NCBI GenBank assembly: GCA_002360945.1
Contig: DERO01000036.1
Span: 179,335-243,334, forward strand
Direction: 5' to 3'
Source of the DNA: Leclercia adecarboxylata
GTDB lineage: Bacteria; Pseudomonadota; Gammaproteobacteria; Enterobacterales; Enterobacteriaceae
DNA: 64,000 nucleotides
Shown here piece after piece: positions 19,209-28,108 of the stretch; the first letter of the stretch is position 1; each line of letters opens with the position of its first letter. The position numbers and the translations under genes were made by a program. Below the pieces are notes generated by a model. It was not told the origin of the DNA. It did not search any database and saw only the letters and a list, made by a program, of their open reading frames with translations.

Positions 19209-19637
19209 TTAGCTGTTCAACGCCGGGCGTTCACTGATGGCGATCCGCTGCGGAGCAATCTCTTCCGGCACGTTGCGGGTGATGTCGATATGCAGCAGCC
19301 CGTTGGTGAAGGTGGCGCCCGTCACTTCCATATGTTCAGCGAGGGTAAAGCTCAGGCTGAACGGCTGAGTGACCAGCCCCTGGTGCAGCCATTTGGTTTC
19401 GGTCTCCGGTTTTTCCGGCGTGCCTTTCACCGTCAGGCGCGTCCCTTCCAGCTGGATATCCAGGTTCTGCTGGCTGAATCCCGCCACCGCGAGCGTAATG
19501 CGATAGTGGTTATCGTCGCTCTTTTCGATGTTATACGGCGGGAAGGTCTGGCTTTCGGTGGTGCTTTGCAGCGCGTTAGCCAATTTGTCGAAACCGATCC
19601 ACTGACGCAGCAGCGGGGATAAGTCGTAATTACGCAT
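19209..19637 (-). CDS. ibpB: Small heat-shock chaperone IbpB
   Basis: Small heat-shock protein (Hsp20/alpha-crystallin family) of 142 residues, the E. coli length, with the start at [10 protein letters not shown]. The alpha-crystallin domain spans about residues 35-125 ([20 protein letters not shown]) and the C-terminal I-x-I anchor is RIAISERP. It binds aggregating proteins and, with IbpA, hands them to the DnaK and ClpB machines. It is the second gene of the ibpAB operon. Confidence 0.97.
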   Translation of the reverse strand: MRNYDLSPLLRQWIGFDKLANALQSTTESQTFPPYNIEKSDDNHYRITLAVAGFSQQNLDIQLEGTRLTVKGTPEKPETETKWLHQGLVTQPFSLSFTLAEHMEVTGATFTNGLLHIDITRNVPEEIAPQRIAISERPALNS

Positions 19638-19700
19638 GGTAGTTCTCCTTCTGAGAAGCGAGTTCGGCACAATGTTGTGCGCAGTTGTCCCGGCAAATTC
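19638..19700 (-). promoter_or_regulatory. Putative ROSE-type RNA thermometer before ibpB
   Basis: The ibpA-ibpB spacer on the minus strand ends in CTTCTCAGAAGGAGAACT just before the ATG. The AGAAGGAG ribosome site can pair with the upstream CTTCTC, closing it at low temperature. This is as expected for E. coli ibpB, which has its own thermometer. Confidence 0.55.
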
Positions 19701-19769
19701 TGTTGGATCCGCCTCTGCTCCCGATATCGGCAAGCATTCAGGTGTGGGCCGCCGCAGCGACCCGAGCAA

Positions 19770-20180
19770 TTAATTAATTTCGATACGGCGCGGTTTTTTC
19801 GCTTCCGGGATCACACGTTCCAGATCGATATACAGCAGGCCGTTGACCAGGTTCGCGCCGTGAACGTGAATGTTCTCAGCTAACTGGAACTTGCGTTCAA
19901 AGTTACGTTCCGCGATGCCCTGATAGAGGTAGGTACGTTCTTTCTGCTCGCCCGCATGAGCGCCTTTCACCACCAGCAGGTTGTCCTGTGCGGTGATCTC
20001 CAGTTCGCTTTCAGCAAAACCGGCCACGGCAATCGCGATGCGATAGTGGTTTTCGTCAACCAATTCAACATTGTATGGAGGGTAGCCGTTGCTCTGGCTT
20101 TGGTTGTTTTCTAAATGATTGAACAGACGATCGAAGCCAATGGCTGAACGATAAAGCGGAGAAAGATCAAAGTTACGCAT
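19770..20180 (-). CDS. ibpA: Small heat-shock chaperone IbpA
   Basis: Hsp20-family chaperone of 136 residues (137 in E. coli). The alpha-crystallin domain covers about 35-125 ([16 protein letters not shown], then the [19 protein letters not shown] region) and the C-terminal I-x-I motif is in KPRRIEIN. IbpA coats heat-damaged proteins in the cytoplasm and recruits IbpB. First gene of the heat-shock operon, with a sigma-32 promoter and an RNA thermometer upstream. Confidence 0.97.
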   Translation of the reverse strand: MRNFDLSPLYRSAIGFDRLFNHLENNQSQSNGYPPYNVELVDENHYRIAIAVAGFAESELEITAQDNLLVVKGAHAGEQKERTYLYQGIAERNFERKFQLAENIHVHGANLVNGLLYIDLERVIPEAKKPRRIEIN

Positions 20181-20225
20181 ACAGTTAAAACTCCTGAAAT
20201 CAGCAAGAATTGTCGCCTTCCACAG
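20181..20225 (-). promoter_or_regulatory. ROSE RNA thermometer of ibpA
   Basis: On the minus strand the leader ends in TTGCTGATTTCAGGAG and then the start codon 9 bases on. The conserved ROSE arrangement is present: a UUGCU box a few bases ahead of the AGGAG ribosome site that it masks at normal temperature. Confidence 0.75.
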
Positions 20226-20284
20226 TGGACAGGCTGGGGTATCCCAAACGCCCCTCAGGCACGTTTGTTCATTGATACACTCTT

Positions 20285-20313
20285 AAAATGGGTCTGCTTC
20301 CGTTCTTTTCAAG
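20285..20313 (-). promoter_or_regulatory. Sigma-32 promoter of ibpAB
   Basis: On the minus strand CTTGAAA (-35) is followed after 14 bases by CCCATTT (-10), matching the heat-shock sigma factor consensus. It lies about 105 bases before ibpA. The rest of the 314-base ibpA-yidQ gap holds the ibpA leader and, on the other strand, the yidQ upstream region in which I see no clear sigma-70 promoter. Confidence 0.85.
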
Positions 20314-20494
20314 AGCAACGCAGCGAGAATTTTTTGCACTTTGCGGGTACTGGAATAGACTGGGACTACAGCACGTAAGGTTAAAATGCGATAGGTGCCA
20401 CAGAGCGGTACTTTTCAACTATTCATTTTGACAATGGCCCGTTATAAACCCGGTTGCGGGTCTGGACCGGGCCATTGATGATGACTGACTGATA

Positions 20495-20824
20495 ATGAAA
20501 AATGTTCTGATAAAGTTGACGATGTTCAGCGCGGTGATGGTACTTTGCGGGTGTTCGAGCGTGATGTCTCACACCGGCGGGAAAGAAGGAACGTATCCCG
20601 GGACGCGCGCCAGCGCAACCATGCTGGCGGATGACGACACCAACTGGGGCACTAAATCCCTGGTGGTGCTGGATATGCCGTTTACTGCTGTAGTCGATAC
20701 CCTGCTGCTGCCGTGGGATCTCTTCCGCAAGGATAAATCCGTTCGCTCCCGCGTGGAGCAAAGCGAGGAGAAGACGCTGGCGACCAACGCCGTCATCCCG
20801 CCCGCTGCCATGCCCTCTCGCTGA
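20495..20824 (+). CDS. yidQ: DUF1375 lipoprotein YidQ
   Basis: A small lipoprotein of 109 residues (110 in E. coli). The signal peptide ends in a good lipobox (VLCGCSS, Cys19), and the residues after it (SSVMS) do not include Asp at +2, so outer-membrane sorting is expected. The body carries the DUF1375 core (VVLDMPFTAVVDTLLLPWDL). The function is unknown. It converges with yidR, whose stop codon follows at once. Confidence 0.88.
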   Translation: MKNVLIKLTMFSAVMVLCGCSSVMSHTGGKEGTYPGTRASATMLADDDTNWGTKSLVVLDMPFTAVVDTLLLPWDLFRKDKSVRSRVEQSEEKTLATNAVIPPAAMPSR

Positions 20825-22051
20825 TTAGCGCCCGGTTTCTGTCATCCAGATCTGACGGAAGCCGTTGACCTCCTCCATCCAGGCCAGATAGCGCCCGTCA
20901 GGCGAGTAAACCACCGCATCCCCCGACGGCGGGTTGCCGTGATCGGACGTCAAAAACGTCACCGCGCCCGAAGCGGCATCACACTGAGCCATACGCTCCT
21001 CCAGCACAAACCCCAAAGAATGCCCCGCAGGATGCCAGTTAAACGCCGACTGAATATCGCTGTGATTATGAGTGAGCTGACGCGGCTCTCCCCCTTCCGG
21101 GGCGATCAGCCACAGCTGCACCACGCCGTTATCATCACGCATCAGGAATGCGATTTGCGTCCCCTGCGGGTTGCTGCGCACCCAGTGTCGCGGCACGTTC
21201 ACCAGCCCCGGATAGCGGCGATCGTGGGTGAAGGTTAAACGGTGCTGCACCACTCCGGCAGGCGGAGCGGGCATACGATCCGCCGTACCCTGAAGCGGTA
21301 AATGGCCGGCCTGTTTCCAGCCCTGCTCGTCTTTCGGCAGATCCACGATAAACAGCTCCGGCACTTTTTCACCGTTAACGGAAAGGGTATCGCCGATAAA
21401 GGCCAGCCTGTCGTTGCCGACCCAGCCCTCTTCATAGGCGCGGTTGATCTCATCGCTGCCCGGTTTTGGCGTCGGAGTGGTGCGGCTGACCAGCACGCTC
21501 CAGTGCGTGCCGCCATAGTTGCGCGGGTGATCGCCCTGCGGGATCACCGGCCCGAAGGGCGCGGCCACGCCCACGTTGCGTAAATCGAGCTTAGGATCGT
21601 ACTCGTGCAGTACGTGGTCGTTATAGGTAAAGCTGACGTACTGCCCGTCCGGGCTATACACATGGACATGGCTGCCGCCGCGCAGCGCGCCGGGGGTGAA
21701 GGGCGCGGTGATATCCATCGCATCAAGATTATTTATCTGCCCCTGTGCGGCAATCACCCCCTGACGGTGGTGAAAATCATACTGCCAGTGGGCATCGGGA
21801 TTTTGCGGGCCGTGGATAAAGACATATTTATTTTCCGCCGGATGAACGGTCACCACACCGACATGTGCGCCGTTGCTGGCGCGGTAAATCACCTCCACCT
21901 CGCCCGTGTCGACGTTAACCCGTTCGATGGTTTCCCCGGTAAAGGACGCACCGGAAGGACGGACGTCAAAGACCAGCCACTGGCTGTCTGCGGTCCAGGT
22001 GCGGGTGTTGGTAAGCTGATGATTGCGGGGAGCGAAGGTGATTTGTTTCAT
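20825..22051 (-). CDS. yidR: Putative beta-propeller protein YidR
   Basis: A soluble protein of 408 residues (start at MKQITFAPRN) that resembles the WD40/TolB-like beta-propeller fold: repeats such as SPDGQYVSF, NPQGTQIAF, WHPAGHSLGF and SPDGRYLAW are spread along the chain. There is no signal peptide, so it is cytoplasmic. E. coli YidR has a similar length. The DUF3748 family function is unknown. It ends next to yidQ and lies just downstream of dgoT on the same strand with a 51-base gap. Confidence 0.87.
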   Translation of the reverse strand: MKQITFAPRNHQLTNTRTWTADSQWLVFDVRPSGASFTGETIERVNVDTGEVEVIYRASNGAHVGVVTVHPAENKYVFIHGPQNPDAHWQYDFHHRQGVIAAQGQINNLDAMDITAPFTPGALRGGSHVHVYSPDGQYVSFTYNDHVLHEYDPKLDLRNVGVAAPFGPVIPQGDHPRNYGGTHWSVLVSRTTPTPKPGSDEINRAYEEGWVGNDRLAFIGDTLSVNGEKVPELFIVDLPKDEQGWKQAGHLPLQGTADRMPAPPAGVVQHRLTFTHDRRYPGLVNVPRHWVRSNPQGTQIAFLMRDDNGVVQLWLIAPEGGEPRQLTHNHSDIQSAFNWHPAGHSLGFVLEERMAQCDAASGAVTFLTSDHGNPPSGDAVVYSPDGRYLAWMEEVNGFRQIWMTETGR

Positions 22052-22102
22052 GAGGATACCCTGATGCGCGGATGTCGCATCAGGGTATAGCATTGCCGGA
22101 GA

Positions 22103-23395
22103 TTAGCCCACCCGTTTCACGTCGCCTACCAGCAGGATGTAGGAGAGCGCGCCGATCAGGGCTACCGCGGAGATATAGACCAGCGCCGGGCCGAAACCGT
22201 AGTCCTGCGCCAGGTAGCCGATCACCAGCGGTACGGTGATGCCGCCCAGGCCGCCAACGAAGTTAAACACCCCGCCGGTCAGGCCAATCAGACGCATCGG
22301 TGCCAGGGACGATACCAGCGACCAGGTAATAGAGGCGAAGCCATTCCCGAAGAAGGCAATCGCCATCAGAGTCATAATCCACACCGGATCGTTGGTGTAG
22401 TTCGCACCCATGATGCAGGTGGAGATCAGCAGCCCACAGATGATCGGCGTTTTACGCGCGATGCCGAGGGAGTAGCCTTTTTTCACCAGCTTATCCGCCA
22501 GCCAGCCGGAGAGCAGAACGCCAACGAACGCGGCAAGGAACGGCACGGTGGTCATAAAGCCCGCCTTCAGCGCGGTAATGCCTTTCTCCTGGGTCAGGTA
22601 GTTCGGGAACCAGGTGAGGAAGAACCACAGCGTCGAGGTGACGGCAAACTGGCCGAGGTAAACGCCCACCAGCTTACGGTGGAACACCAGCTTCCAGTCG
22701 GCTTTGGTCAGCGGCTGACGCGCCTCTTTTTTCACCGGCGCATCGCCATCCACCAGACCGCCGCCGTCGCGGATATAGTCCAGCTCGGCTTTGGTGATGC
22801 TTTTGGTCAGACGCGGCGGTTGATAAACCTTAATCCAGATCAGCGACCAGATGATGCCGATCCCGCCGGTGACGATAAACACCCAGTGCCAGCTCAGCAG
22901 CTCCTGGATCCAGATCAGCAGCGGGGTCAGGAACGCGAGGCCGACAAACTGGCCGGAGGTGTAGAACCCGACCGCAGAGGCGCGCTCATGCTCCGGGAAC
23001 CAGCTGGTGACCATCCGGTTGTTGGTCGGGAACGCCGGGGCTTCGAAAATACCGGTGATGGCGCGCAGGCCAATCAGCGACATCAGCCCGGTAGCAAAGC
23101 CCTGGAACAGCGTCGCCACGGACCAGCCGAAAATGGCGATAAAGTAGGTCAGGCGCGAGCCGACGCGGTCGAGGAACCAGCCGCCCGGGATCTGGCACAG
23201 CGTATAGAGCCAGGCAAAGGCCGAGAAGACGTAACCCATCTCCGCTTTGGTGATGCCAAACTCTTCCTGGATATGGGCCGAGGCCACGGCCAGGTTGGCG
23301 CGGTCAACATAACAGATGACCACGGTAATAAAGATCATCATCAGCGTCAGGTAACGACGACGCCCGGTTTTGGTAGCAGTAACTGGAATATCCAT
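22103..23395 (-). CDS. dgoT: D-galactonate:H+ symporter DgoT
   Basis: Inner-membrane MFS transporter of the anion:cation symporter family, 430 residues with the start at [10 protein letters not shown], as in E. coli. It imports D-galactonate. Key residues of the family are present: Asp46-Arg47 ([11 protein letters not shown] is the region) and Glu133 in the [17 protein letters not shown] loop. It is the last gene of the dgo operon and is separated from dgoD by 224 bases that include an ERIC repeat. Confidence 0.96.
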   Translation of the reverse strand: MDIPVTATKTGRRRYLTLMMIFITVVICYVDRANLAVASAHIQEEFGITKAEMGYVFSAFAWLYTLCQIPGGWFLDRVGSRLTYFIAIFGWSVATLFQGFATGLMSLIGLRAITGIFEAPAFPTNNRMVTSWFPEHERASAVGFYTSGQFVGLAFLTPLLIWIQELLSWHWVFIVTGGIGIIWSLIWIKVYQPPRLTKSITKAELDYIRDGGGLVDGDAPVKKEARQPLTKADWKLVFHRKLVGVYLGQFAVTSTLWFFLTWFPNYLTQEKGITALKAGFMTTVPFLAAFVGVLLSGWLADKLVKKGYSLGIARKTPIICGLLISTCIMGANYTNDPVWIMTLMAIAFFGNGFASITWSLVSSLAPMRLIGLTGGVFNFVGGLGGITVPLVIGYLAQDYGFGPALVYISAVALIGALSYILLVGDVKRVG

Positions 23396-23494
23396 CGCAA
23401 TCTGTCTCCAGATTTTGGGCATAGCGAAGCCGCTCACCATGCCCTGTAATTTACAGAGGGTGTATTTGATTTTTTAATTAAAAACTTAACCAGA

Positions 23495-23618
23495 ATGCGC
23501 TAAATAATTCGTGCTGGGGGAAGGCGGCAAGTTGTCGCATCCCCGGGAGCATACAAAAGTATGTGACCGGGGTAAGAAAGCGCAGCCAACGCATCACCAG
23601 CGCGAAGTATGACGCGCA
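23495..23618. repeat. ERIC element between dgoD and dgoT
   Basis: A full-length ERIC (about 124 bases). Conserved blocks are GCTAAATAATTCG at one end, AAGGCGGCAAG, the central inverted repeat CCCCGGGAGCATAC with GTATGTGACCGGGGT, AGCCAACGCA and GAAGTATGACG at the other end. It abuts the dgoD stop codon and would be transcribed as part of the dgo mRNA ahead of dgoT. Confidence 0.93.
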
Positions 23619-23619
23619 T

Positions 23620-24768
23620 TTACCACTCGGCTACAGAACCGTCTTCATGACGCCACAGTGGGTTACGCCAGTCCGGCGCATTTTTACTCAGCTCAATGAC
23701 TTTGGCTTCGTCGATCTCCACGCCAAGGCCCGGCTTCGTTAACGGTTTGAAGAAACCGCCTTCCATGTTGAAATCTTCTTTGTTCTTCACAAAGTCGAGC
23801 AGCTCCGCGCCCTTGTTGTAGTGAATGCCCATGCTCTGTTCCTGGAACACGGCGTTGCGGGAGACAAAGTCCACGTGCAGACAGGCGGCCAGCGCGATCG
23901 GCCCCAGCGGGCAGTGCGGTGCCAGCGCCACGTCGTAGGCTTCCGCCATCCCGGCAATTTTGTAGCATTCGGTGATGCCGCCTGCGTGGGAGAGATCCGG
24001 CTGCAGGATCGCAACACCGCCCGCCTCCAGCACGCGTTTGAACTCGAAGCGTGAGAACATACGTTCGCCCGCCGCGATCGGAATATGGGTCTGCTCCGCC
24101 AGTTTCGGGTAGTACTCGGCCTGCTCGGCCAGCACCGGCTCCTCGATAAACAGCGGACGATACTGCTCCAGCTCTTTGATCAGCACTTTCGCCATCGGCG
24201 CGCTGACGCGGCCGTGGAAGTCCAGACCAAACTCAATCTCGTTGCCGAAGGCCTCGCGGATCTGCGCCACGGTATTCACCGCCCGATCGACCGCGCGCGA
24301 GTTGTCGATAATGCCCATCTCTTCGCAGCCGTTGAGCTTAAAGGTGTCAAAACCGATGCCGCGCAGCTTGTTGATGCCATCAATCACTTCCGCCGGACGG
24401 TCGCCACCGACCCAGCTGTAGGCTTTGATCTTGTCACGCACCAGGCCGCCCATCAGCTGCCAGACCGGGGCATTCAGCACTTTGCCTTTGATATCCCACA
24501 GCGCCTGGTCGATACCGGCGATGGCGCTCATCATGATCGGGCCGCCGCGGTAGAAGCCCGCGCGATACATCACCTGCCACAGGTCGTTAATGCGTGCCGG
24601 ATCCTGACCAATCAGGTACTCGCCCAGCTCATGCACCGCCGCTTCGACGGTGCGCGCGCGGCCTTCGATCACCGGTTCGCCCCAGCCAACTACCCCTTCG
24701 TCGGTTTCAATTTTCAGGAACATCCAACGCGGAGGTAAACGGTACGTGGTGAGTTTGGTTATTTTCAT
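23620..24768 (-). CDS. dgoD: D-galactonate dehydratase DgoD
   Basis: Enolase-superfamily enzyme of 382 residues (start at [11 protein letters not shown]. coli length) that dehydrates D-galactonate to 2-dehydro-3-deoxy-galactonate. Metal ligands Asp183, Glu209 and Glu235 are in place ([21 protein letters not shown]), as is the catalytic His185; a second catalytic His is in ALAPHCPLG near 285. The start overlaps the dgoA stop by 4 bases (ATGA). The open frame runs further upstream through dgoA but without conserved sequence. Confidence 0.97.
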   Translation of the reverse strand: MKITKLTTYRLPPRWMFLKIETDEGVVGWGEPVIEGRARTVEAAVHELGEYLIGQDPARINDLWQVMYRAGFYRGGPIMMSAIAGIDQALWDIKGKVLNAPVWQLMGGLVRDKIKAYSWVGGDRPAEVIDGINKLRGIGFDTFKLNGCEEMGIIDNSRAVDRAVNTVAQIREAFGNEIEFGLDFHGRVSAPMAKVLIKELEQYRPLFIEEPVLAEQAEYYPKLAEQTHIPIAAGERMFSRFEFKRVLEAGGVAILQPDLSHAGGITECYKIAGMAEAYDVALAPHCPLGPIALAACLHVDFVSRNAVFQEQSMGIHYNKGAELLDFVKNKEDFNMEGGFFKPLTKPGLGVEIDEAKVIELSKNAPDWRNPLWRHEDGSVAEW

Positions 24769-25382
24769 TTCACTGCCTCTCGATACGCTTTCACAAATGC
24801 CGCCGCCTGCTGCGCGGTACGTTCTACGGACTGCCCGGCGCGATAGAGATCGCTGCCAAGACCCGCGCCGACACAGCCGGCTTTCATCCACTGGGCCAGG
24901 TTTTCTGGCGTTACGCCGCCTACGGCAAAGACCGGTACGCTGGCGGGTAAGACCGCTTTCAGCGCTTTGATGTATTCCGGGCCAAAGGCCGACGACGGGA
25001 AAATTTTGAGCGACTGCGCGCCCGCATCGAGAGCGGTAAAGGCTTCTGTCGCCGTGGCGCAACCCGGGCAGACGGTCATACCGTAGCCCACCGCGCGGCG
25101 GATCACCTCAGGGTTGATATTGGGCGTGACGATGAGCTTGCAGCCCATCTTTGCCAGCCTGTCTACCTGCTCCGGCTGTAACACGGTGCCCGCGCCGATC
25201 AGCGCTCTGTCACCAAAGGCATCCACAACCGCCGGAATGCTTTTCTCCCACTCGGGGGAGTTGAGCGGGATTTCTACCGCGTCGAATCCGGCGTCGATCG
25301 CCGCACCAACGTGGGCTAAGGCCTCGTCAGGGGTGATGCCGCGCAGGATCGCGATAAGGGGAAGATTAGTTTGCCACTGCAT
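24765..25382 (-). CDS. dgoA: 2-dehydro-3-deoxy-6-phosphogalactonate aldolase DgoA
   Basis: Class I aldolase of the KDPG/KDPGal family, 205 residues, which cleaves KDPGal to pyruvate and glyceraldehyde-3-phosphate. The Schiff-base residue Lys126 ([11 protein letters not shown]) and the catalytic Glu37 (DAVEIPLNS) are both present. It overlaps dgoK by 17 bases and dgoD by 4, so the three are translationally coupled. Confidence 0.97.
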   Translation of the reverse strand: MQWQTNLPLIAILRGITPDEALAHVGAAIDAGFDAVEIPLNSPEWEKSIPAVVDAFGDRALIGAGTVLQPEQVDRLAKMGCKLIVTPNINPEVIRRAVGYGMTVCPGCATATEAFTALDAGAQSLKIFPSSAFGPEYIKALKAVLPASVPVFAVGGVTPENLAQWMKAGCVGAGLGSDLYRAGQSVERTAQQAAAFVKAYREAVK

Positions 25383-26244
25383 GAGCGATGCTCCTTATTC
25401 CAGCCTGAAATGCCGTGTCGCCTTCCACCGCCGCCACGTCACGCCCGATGGCGTGGAACGCCTGGCGGTAGCGTGAGGTCAGCGATGAACCCGCGACGAG
25501 GGTGATGGACTGCTGCCCGGCGAACTGCTCGCTCAGGGAGGCGACTTCTGCGCCAATCAGCAGGCCCGATAAAAATTCGCTCACCTGCTCGCGGGGAAGG
25601 GATCCCAACACGTGCGAGGCGCGAACCTCAAAAAGCTGCGGCAAAACGGCAGGGGACGCGATCCCGCGCGCCAGCCCGGCGGCAAACGCCTCGGGGGAGG
25701 CATCCTGCTCCGGCAAACCGGCACCCACCAGCGAATGCGTAAGCAAAAGATGGTGCAATTCGCCGGTCATCACGGTGCGAAAATCGTGGATCTGCTCAGC
25801 ATCGGCCTGCACCCATTTGCAGTGCGTACCGGGCATCACGTAGACAGAAGAAGGAGAGAGCGTGCGTGCGCCGAGCAACTGAGTCTCTTCGCCGCGCATG
25901 ACGTTGTGGTTATCGTCGTGGGAAACGCACAGCCCGGGAATAATCCAGACATTGTCGCCAACGGACGTTAACTGTTCGCCAATGGCAGAGAAATGGGCAG
26001 GAACCGGCAGGTACGGGGCAACCTTCCAGCCCACGTTGCTGCCGACCATTCCCGCCATCACTACCGGCGTGGCGCCGTCGCGCCAGTGTTGTGTCACCTC
26101 TGCTAACACCGCCTCGGGGGATTTACCGTTCAGACGCGTGACGCCTGCTTCGGATTGCCTGCTCTCCAGGCACTGTTCGCCCTGGTAGAGCCAGGCGCGC
26201 AGATTGGTCGATCCCCAGTCAATGGCGATGTAGCGAGATGTCAT
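25366..26244 (-). CDS. dgoK: 2-dehydro-3-deoxygalactonokinase DgoK
   Basis: Sugar-acid kinase of 292 residues (E. coli length) that phosphorylates 2-dehydro-3-deoxy-D-galactonate at C6. The N-terminal phosphate motif of the ASKHA fold is AIDWGSTNLRAWLY, and a second glycine-rich motif is near the middle (YVMPGTHCKWV). It overlaps dgoR by 4 bases and dgoA by 17. Confidence 0.96.
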   Translation of the reverse strand: MTSRYIAIDWGSTNLRAWLYQGEQCLESRQSEAGVTRLNGKSPEAVLAEVTQHWRDGATPVVMAGMVGSNVGWKVAPYLPVPAHFSAIGEQLTSVGDNVWIIPGLCVSHDDNHNVMRGEETQLLGARTLSPSSVYVMPGTHCKWVQADAEQIHDFRTVMTGELHHLLLTHSLVGAGLPEQDASPEAFAAGLARGIASPAVLPQLFEVRASHVLGSLPREQVSEFLSGLLIGAEVASLSEQFAGQQSITLVAGSSLTSRYRQAFHAIGRDVAAVEGDTAFQAGIRSIAHAVAN

Positions 26245-26930
26245 GTGATTTCCTTCAACCTTCGTGTTGAGCTGGCGATCATGGTTAGCGCCGCCTGCTC
26301 TGCCGCATCGCTGTCCTGATGCCGTATCGCATCGAACAGCGCTTTATGTTCCTGGAGCGTCTTCGGCATGTTGGCCTCATCACCCATCCAGGTTCGTTCA
26401 AATACTGCTCGCTGTAGCGAGCTGATCGCCACGCTAAGCTGCTGTAACACCGGGTTATGCACCGACTGCAGCACCGCCTCGTGGTAGCGGATGTCCGCCT
26501 CGTTAAAGGCGTCCCGGTTCTGGTTGTTGGCGATCATGTCGTTCAGGGCCGACTCGATCTGCGCCAGGTCGCCGGAGGTGGCACGTTCTGCCGCCCAGCG
26601 GGCAATGGCCGGCTCCACCAGGTTTCGTACCTCGCTCATCGCGCCGATCAGCCGCGGGTCGTAGTCGTTTTCCAGCACCCACTGCAGCACGTCGGTATCG
26701 AGGTAGTTCCACTGGTTACGCGGGGCGACAAAGGCGCCGCGATAACGCTTCATTTCAATCAGCCGCTTCGCCATCAGCGAGCGGAACACTTCCCGGATGA
26801 TGTTGCGCGAGGTTTCAAACTCCTCACACAGCTCGGCCTCTGCGGGCAGCGGCGAGCCGGGAACGTATTTGCCACCCACGATCTGGGTGCCCAGCGTAAT
26901 GACGATGCGATCGGTTTTATTGAGAGTCAT
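26241..26930 (-). CDS. dgoR: GntR/FadR-type repressor DgoR
   Basis: Transcription repressor of the dgo operon, 229 residues as in E. coli. An N-terminal GntR winged helix (PLPAEAELCEEFETSRNIIREVFRSL region) is followed by an FCD effector domain (conserved Asp, Glu and His residues such as NEADIRYHEAVL). It is released by D-galactonate. It is the first gene of dgoRKADT and so controls its own synthesis. A perfect inverted repeat lies upstream. Confidence 0.96.
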   Translation of the reverse strand: MTLNKTDRIVITLGTQIVGGKYVPGSPLPAEAELCEEFETSRNIIREVFRSLMAKRLIEMKRYRGAFVAPRNQWNYLDTDVLQWVLENDYDPRLIGAMSEVRNLVEPAIARWAAERATSGDLAQIESALNDMIANNQNRDAFNEADIRYHEAVLQSVHNPVLQQLSVAISSLQRAVFERTWMGDEANMPKTLQEHKALFDAIRHQDSDAAEQAALTMIASSTRRLKEIT

Positions 26931-27039
26931 GGAGAGTCCTTGTGCTCTGTATGTCCATCACTACTTTACCGCGACCGCTGAATTTCGCCTCAATTTTGCA
27001 GTACAAACGTGATGCCATTCGTCATTGCCGTGGTCGTAA

Positions 27040-27069
27040 TGTAGTACAATCATATAATGTTGTACTACA
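27040..27069. promoter_or_regulatory. Putative DgoR operator
   Basis: A perfect 10-bp inverted repeat, TGTAGTACAA and TTGTACTACA, with a 10-base spacer containing a TATAAT-like core. It lies about 110 bases upstream of dgoR, in the 250-base dgoR-yidA gap. A single related half-site (GCAGTACAAAC) occurs at about 26998-27008. GntR/FadR proteins bind such repeats; assignment to DgoR is by position. Confidence 0.7.
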
Positions 27070-27130
27070 ATCTGGATCACAAAAAGAACAATCAGTGAAA
27101 GGAATGTTAAAGGAAGGTTCCTGCGGGGAT

Positions 27131-27157
27131 AAAAAAACCCGCAACGGGTGCGGGTTG
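27131..27157 (-). terminator. yidA terminator
   Basis: A stem (AACCCGCA/TGCGGGTT) with a short loop, followed on the minus strand by seven T, 24 bases after the yidA stop codon. Confidence 0.85.
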
Positions 27158-27180
27158 TAGGGAAGCTGTTTTGCCAGGTC

Positions 27181-27993
27181 TTAATTCAGGACAAACTTCT
27201 CAATAGCGTATGCCACGCCGTCTTCGAGGTTGGATTTGGTGACGAAGTTAGCCACCTCTTTCACCGACGGGATCGCGTTCTCCATCGCCACGCCCAGGCC
27301 AGCATATTCCAGCATCGCAATGTCGTTTTCCTGATCGCCCAGGGTCATGATCTCTTCCGGTTTGATCCCCAGCGCGTCGGCCAGCGACTTCACGCCGGTA
27401 CCTTTATTGACGCGTTTATCGAGGATTTCGAGGAAGTACGGTGCACTTTTCAGCACGGTGTACTTCTCTTTCACCTCCGCCGGGATACGGGCGATGGCCT
27501 GATCCAGAATGGCAGGCTCATCAATCATCATCACTTTCAGGAACTGGGTCGCCGGATCCATCTTCTCCGCTTCGCAGAACACCAGCGGGATGGTGGCGAC
27601 GAAGGATTCATGCACCGTGTAGTAGCTGATGTCGCGGTTGGCGGTGTAGAGCGTGTTGCGGTCGAGGGCGTGGAAGTGCGAGCCCACGTCGCGGGAGAGT
27701 TGTTCCAGATAGCGGTAATCGTCATAGCTCAGCGCGGTTTGCGCCACCGTGCTGCCGTCGGCGGCTTTCTGCACCAGCGCGCCGTTGTAGGTAATGCAGT
27801 AATCACCTGGCTCACTCATATGCAGCTCTTTCAGGTAGCTATGAACGCCTGCGTATGGACGACCGGTGCACAGCACCACGTTCACGCCTTTCGCACGGGC
27901 TGCGGCGATGGCGTTTTTAACAGCAGGAGAGATAGTGTGGTCTGGCAGCAGCAGCGTGCCGTCCATGTCGATTGCAATGAGTTTGATAGCCAT
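27181..27993 (-). CDS. yidA: HAD-superfamily sugar phosphatase YidA
   Basis: Cytoplasmic HAD phosphatase of the Cof type, 270 residues as in E. coli. Motif I is IAIDMDGTLL (nucleophile Asp9, general acid Asp11), motif II is LCTGRPY, and motif IV is MTLGDQENDIAML; the C2B cap lies between them. E. coli YidA hydrolyses sugar phosphates such as erythrose-4-phosphate and alpha-glucose-1-phosphate. It is the next gene after the dgo operon but has its own terminator and a 250-base gap before it. Confidence 0.96.
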   Translation of the reverse strand: MAIKLIAIDMDGTLLLPDHTISPAVKNAIAAARAKGVNVVLCTGRPYAGVHSYLKELHMSEPGDYCITYNGALVQKAADGSTVAQTALSYDDYRYLEQLSRDVGSHFHALDRNTLYTANRDISYYTVHESFVATIPLVFCEAEKMDPATQFLKVMMIDEPAILDQAIARIPAEVKEKYTVLKSAPYFLEILDKRVNKGTGVKSLADALGIKPEEIMTLGDQENDIAMLEYAGLGVAMENAIPSVKEVANFVTKSNLEDGVAYAIEKFVLN

Positions 27994-28108
27994 GAGTTCC
28001 CCGGGATAAATGAGTGCTGCCTCATGCTAACGCGATTAAGCCCACAAAAATAGAGCTACATTGCGCAACAAAAACACCCCTTTTAGGCTCATCCCGGGGA
28101 ACGACGAC

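Noticed and set aside
20428..20448. TTGACA with TATAAA before yidQ as a sigma-70 promoter
   Set aside because: The spacer is only 9 bases, far too short for a promoter.
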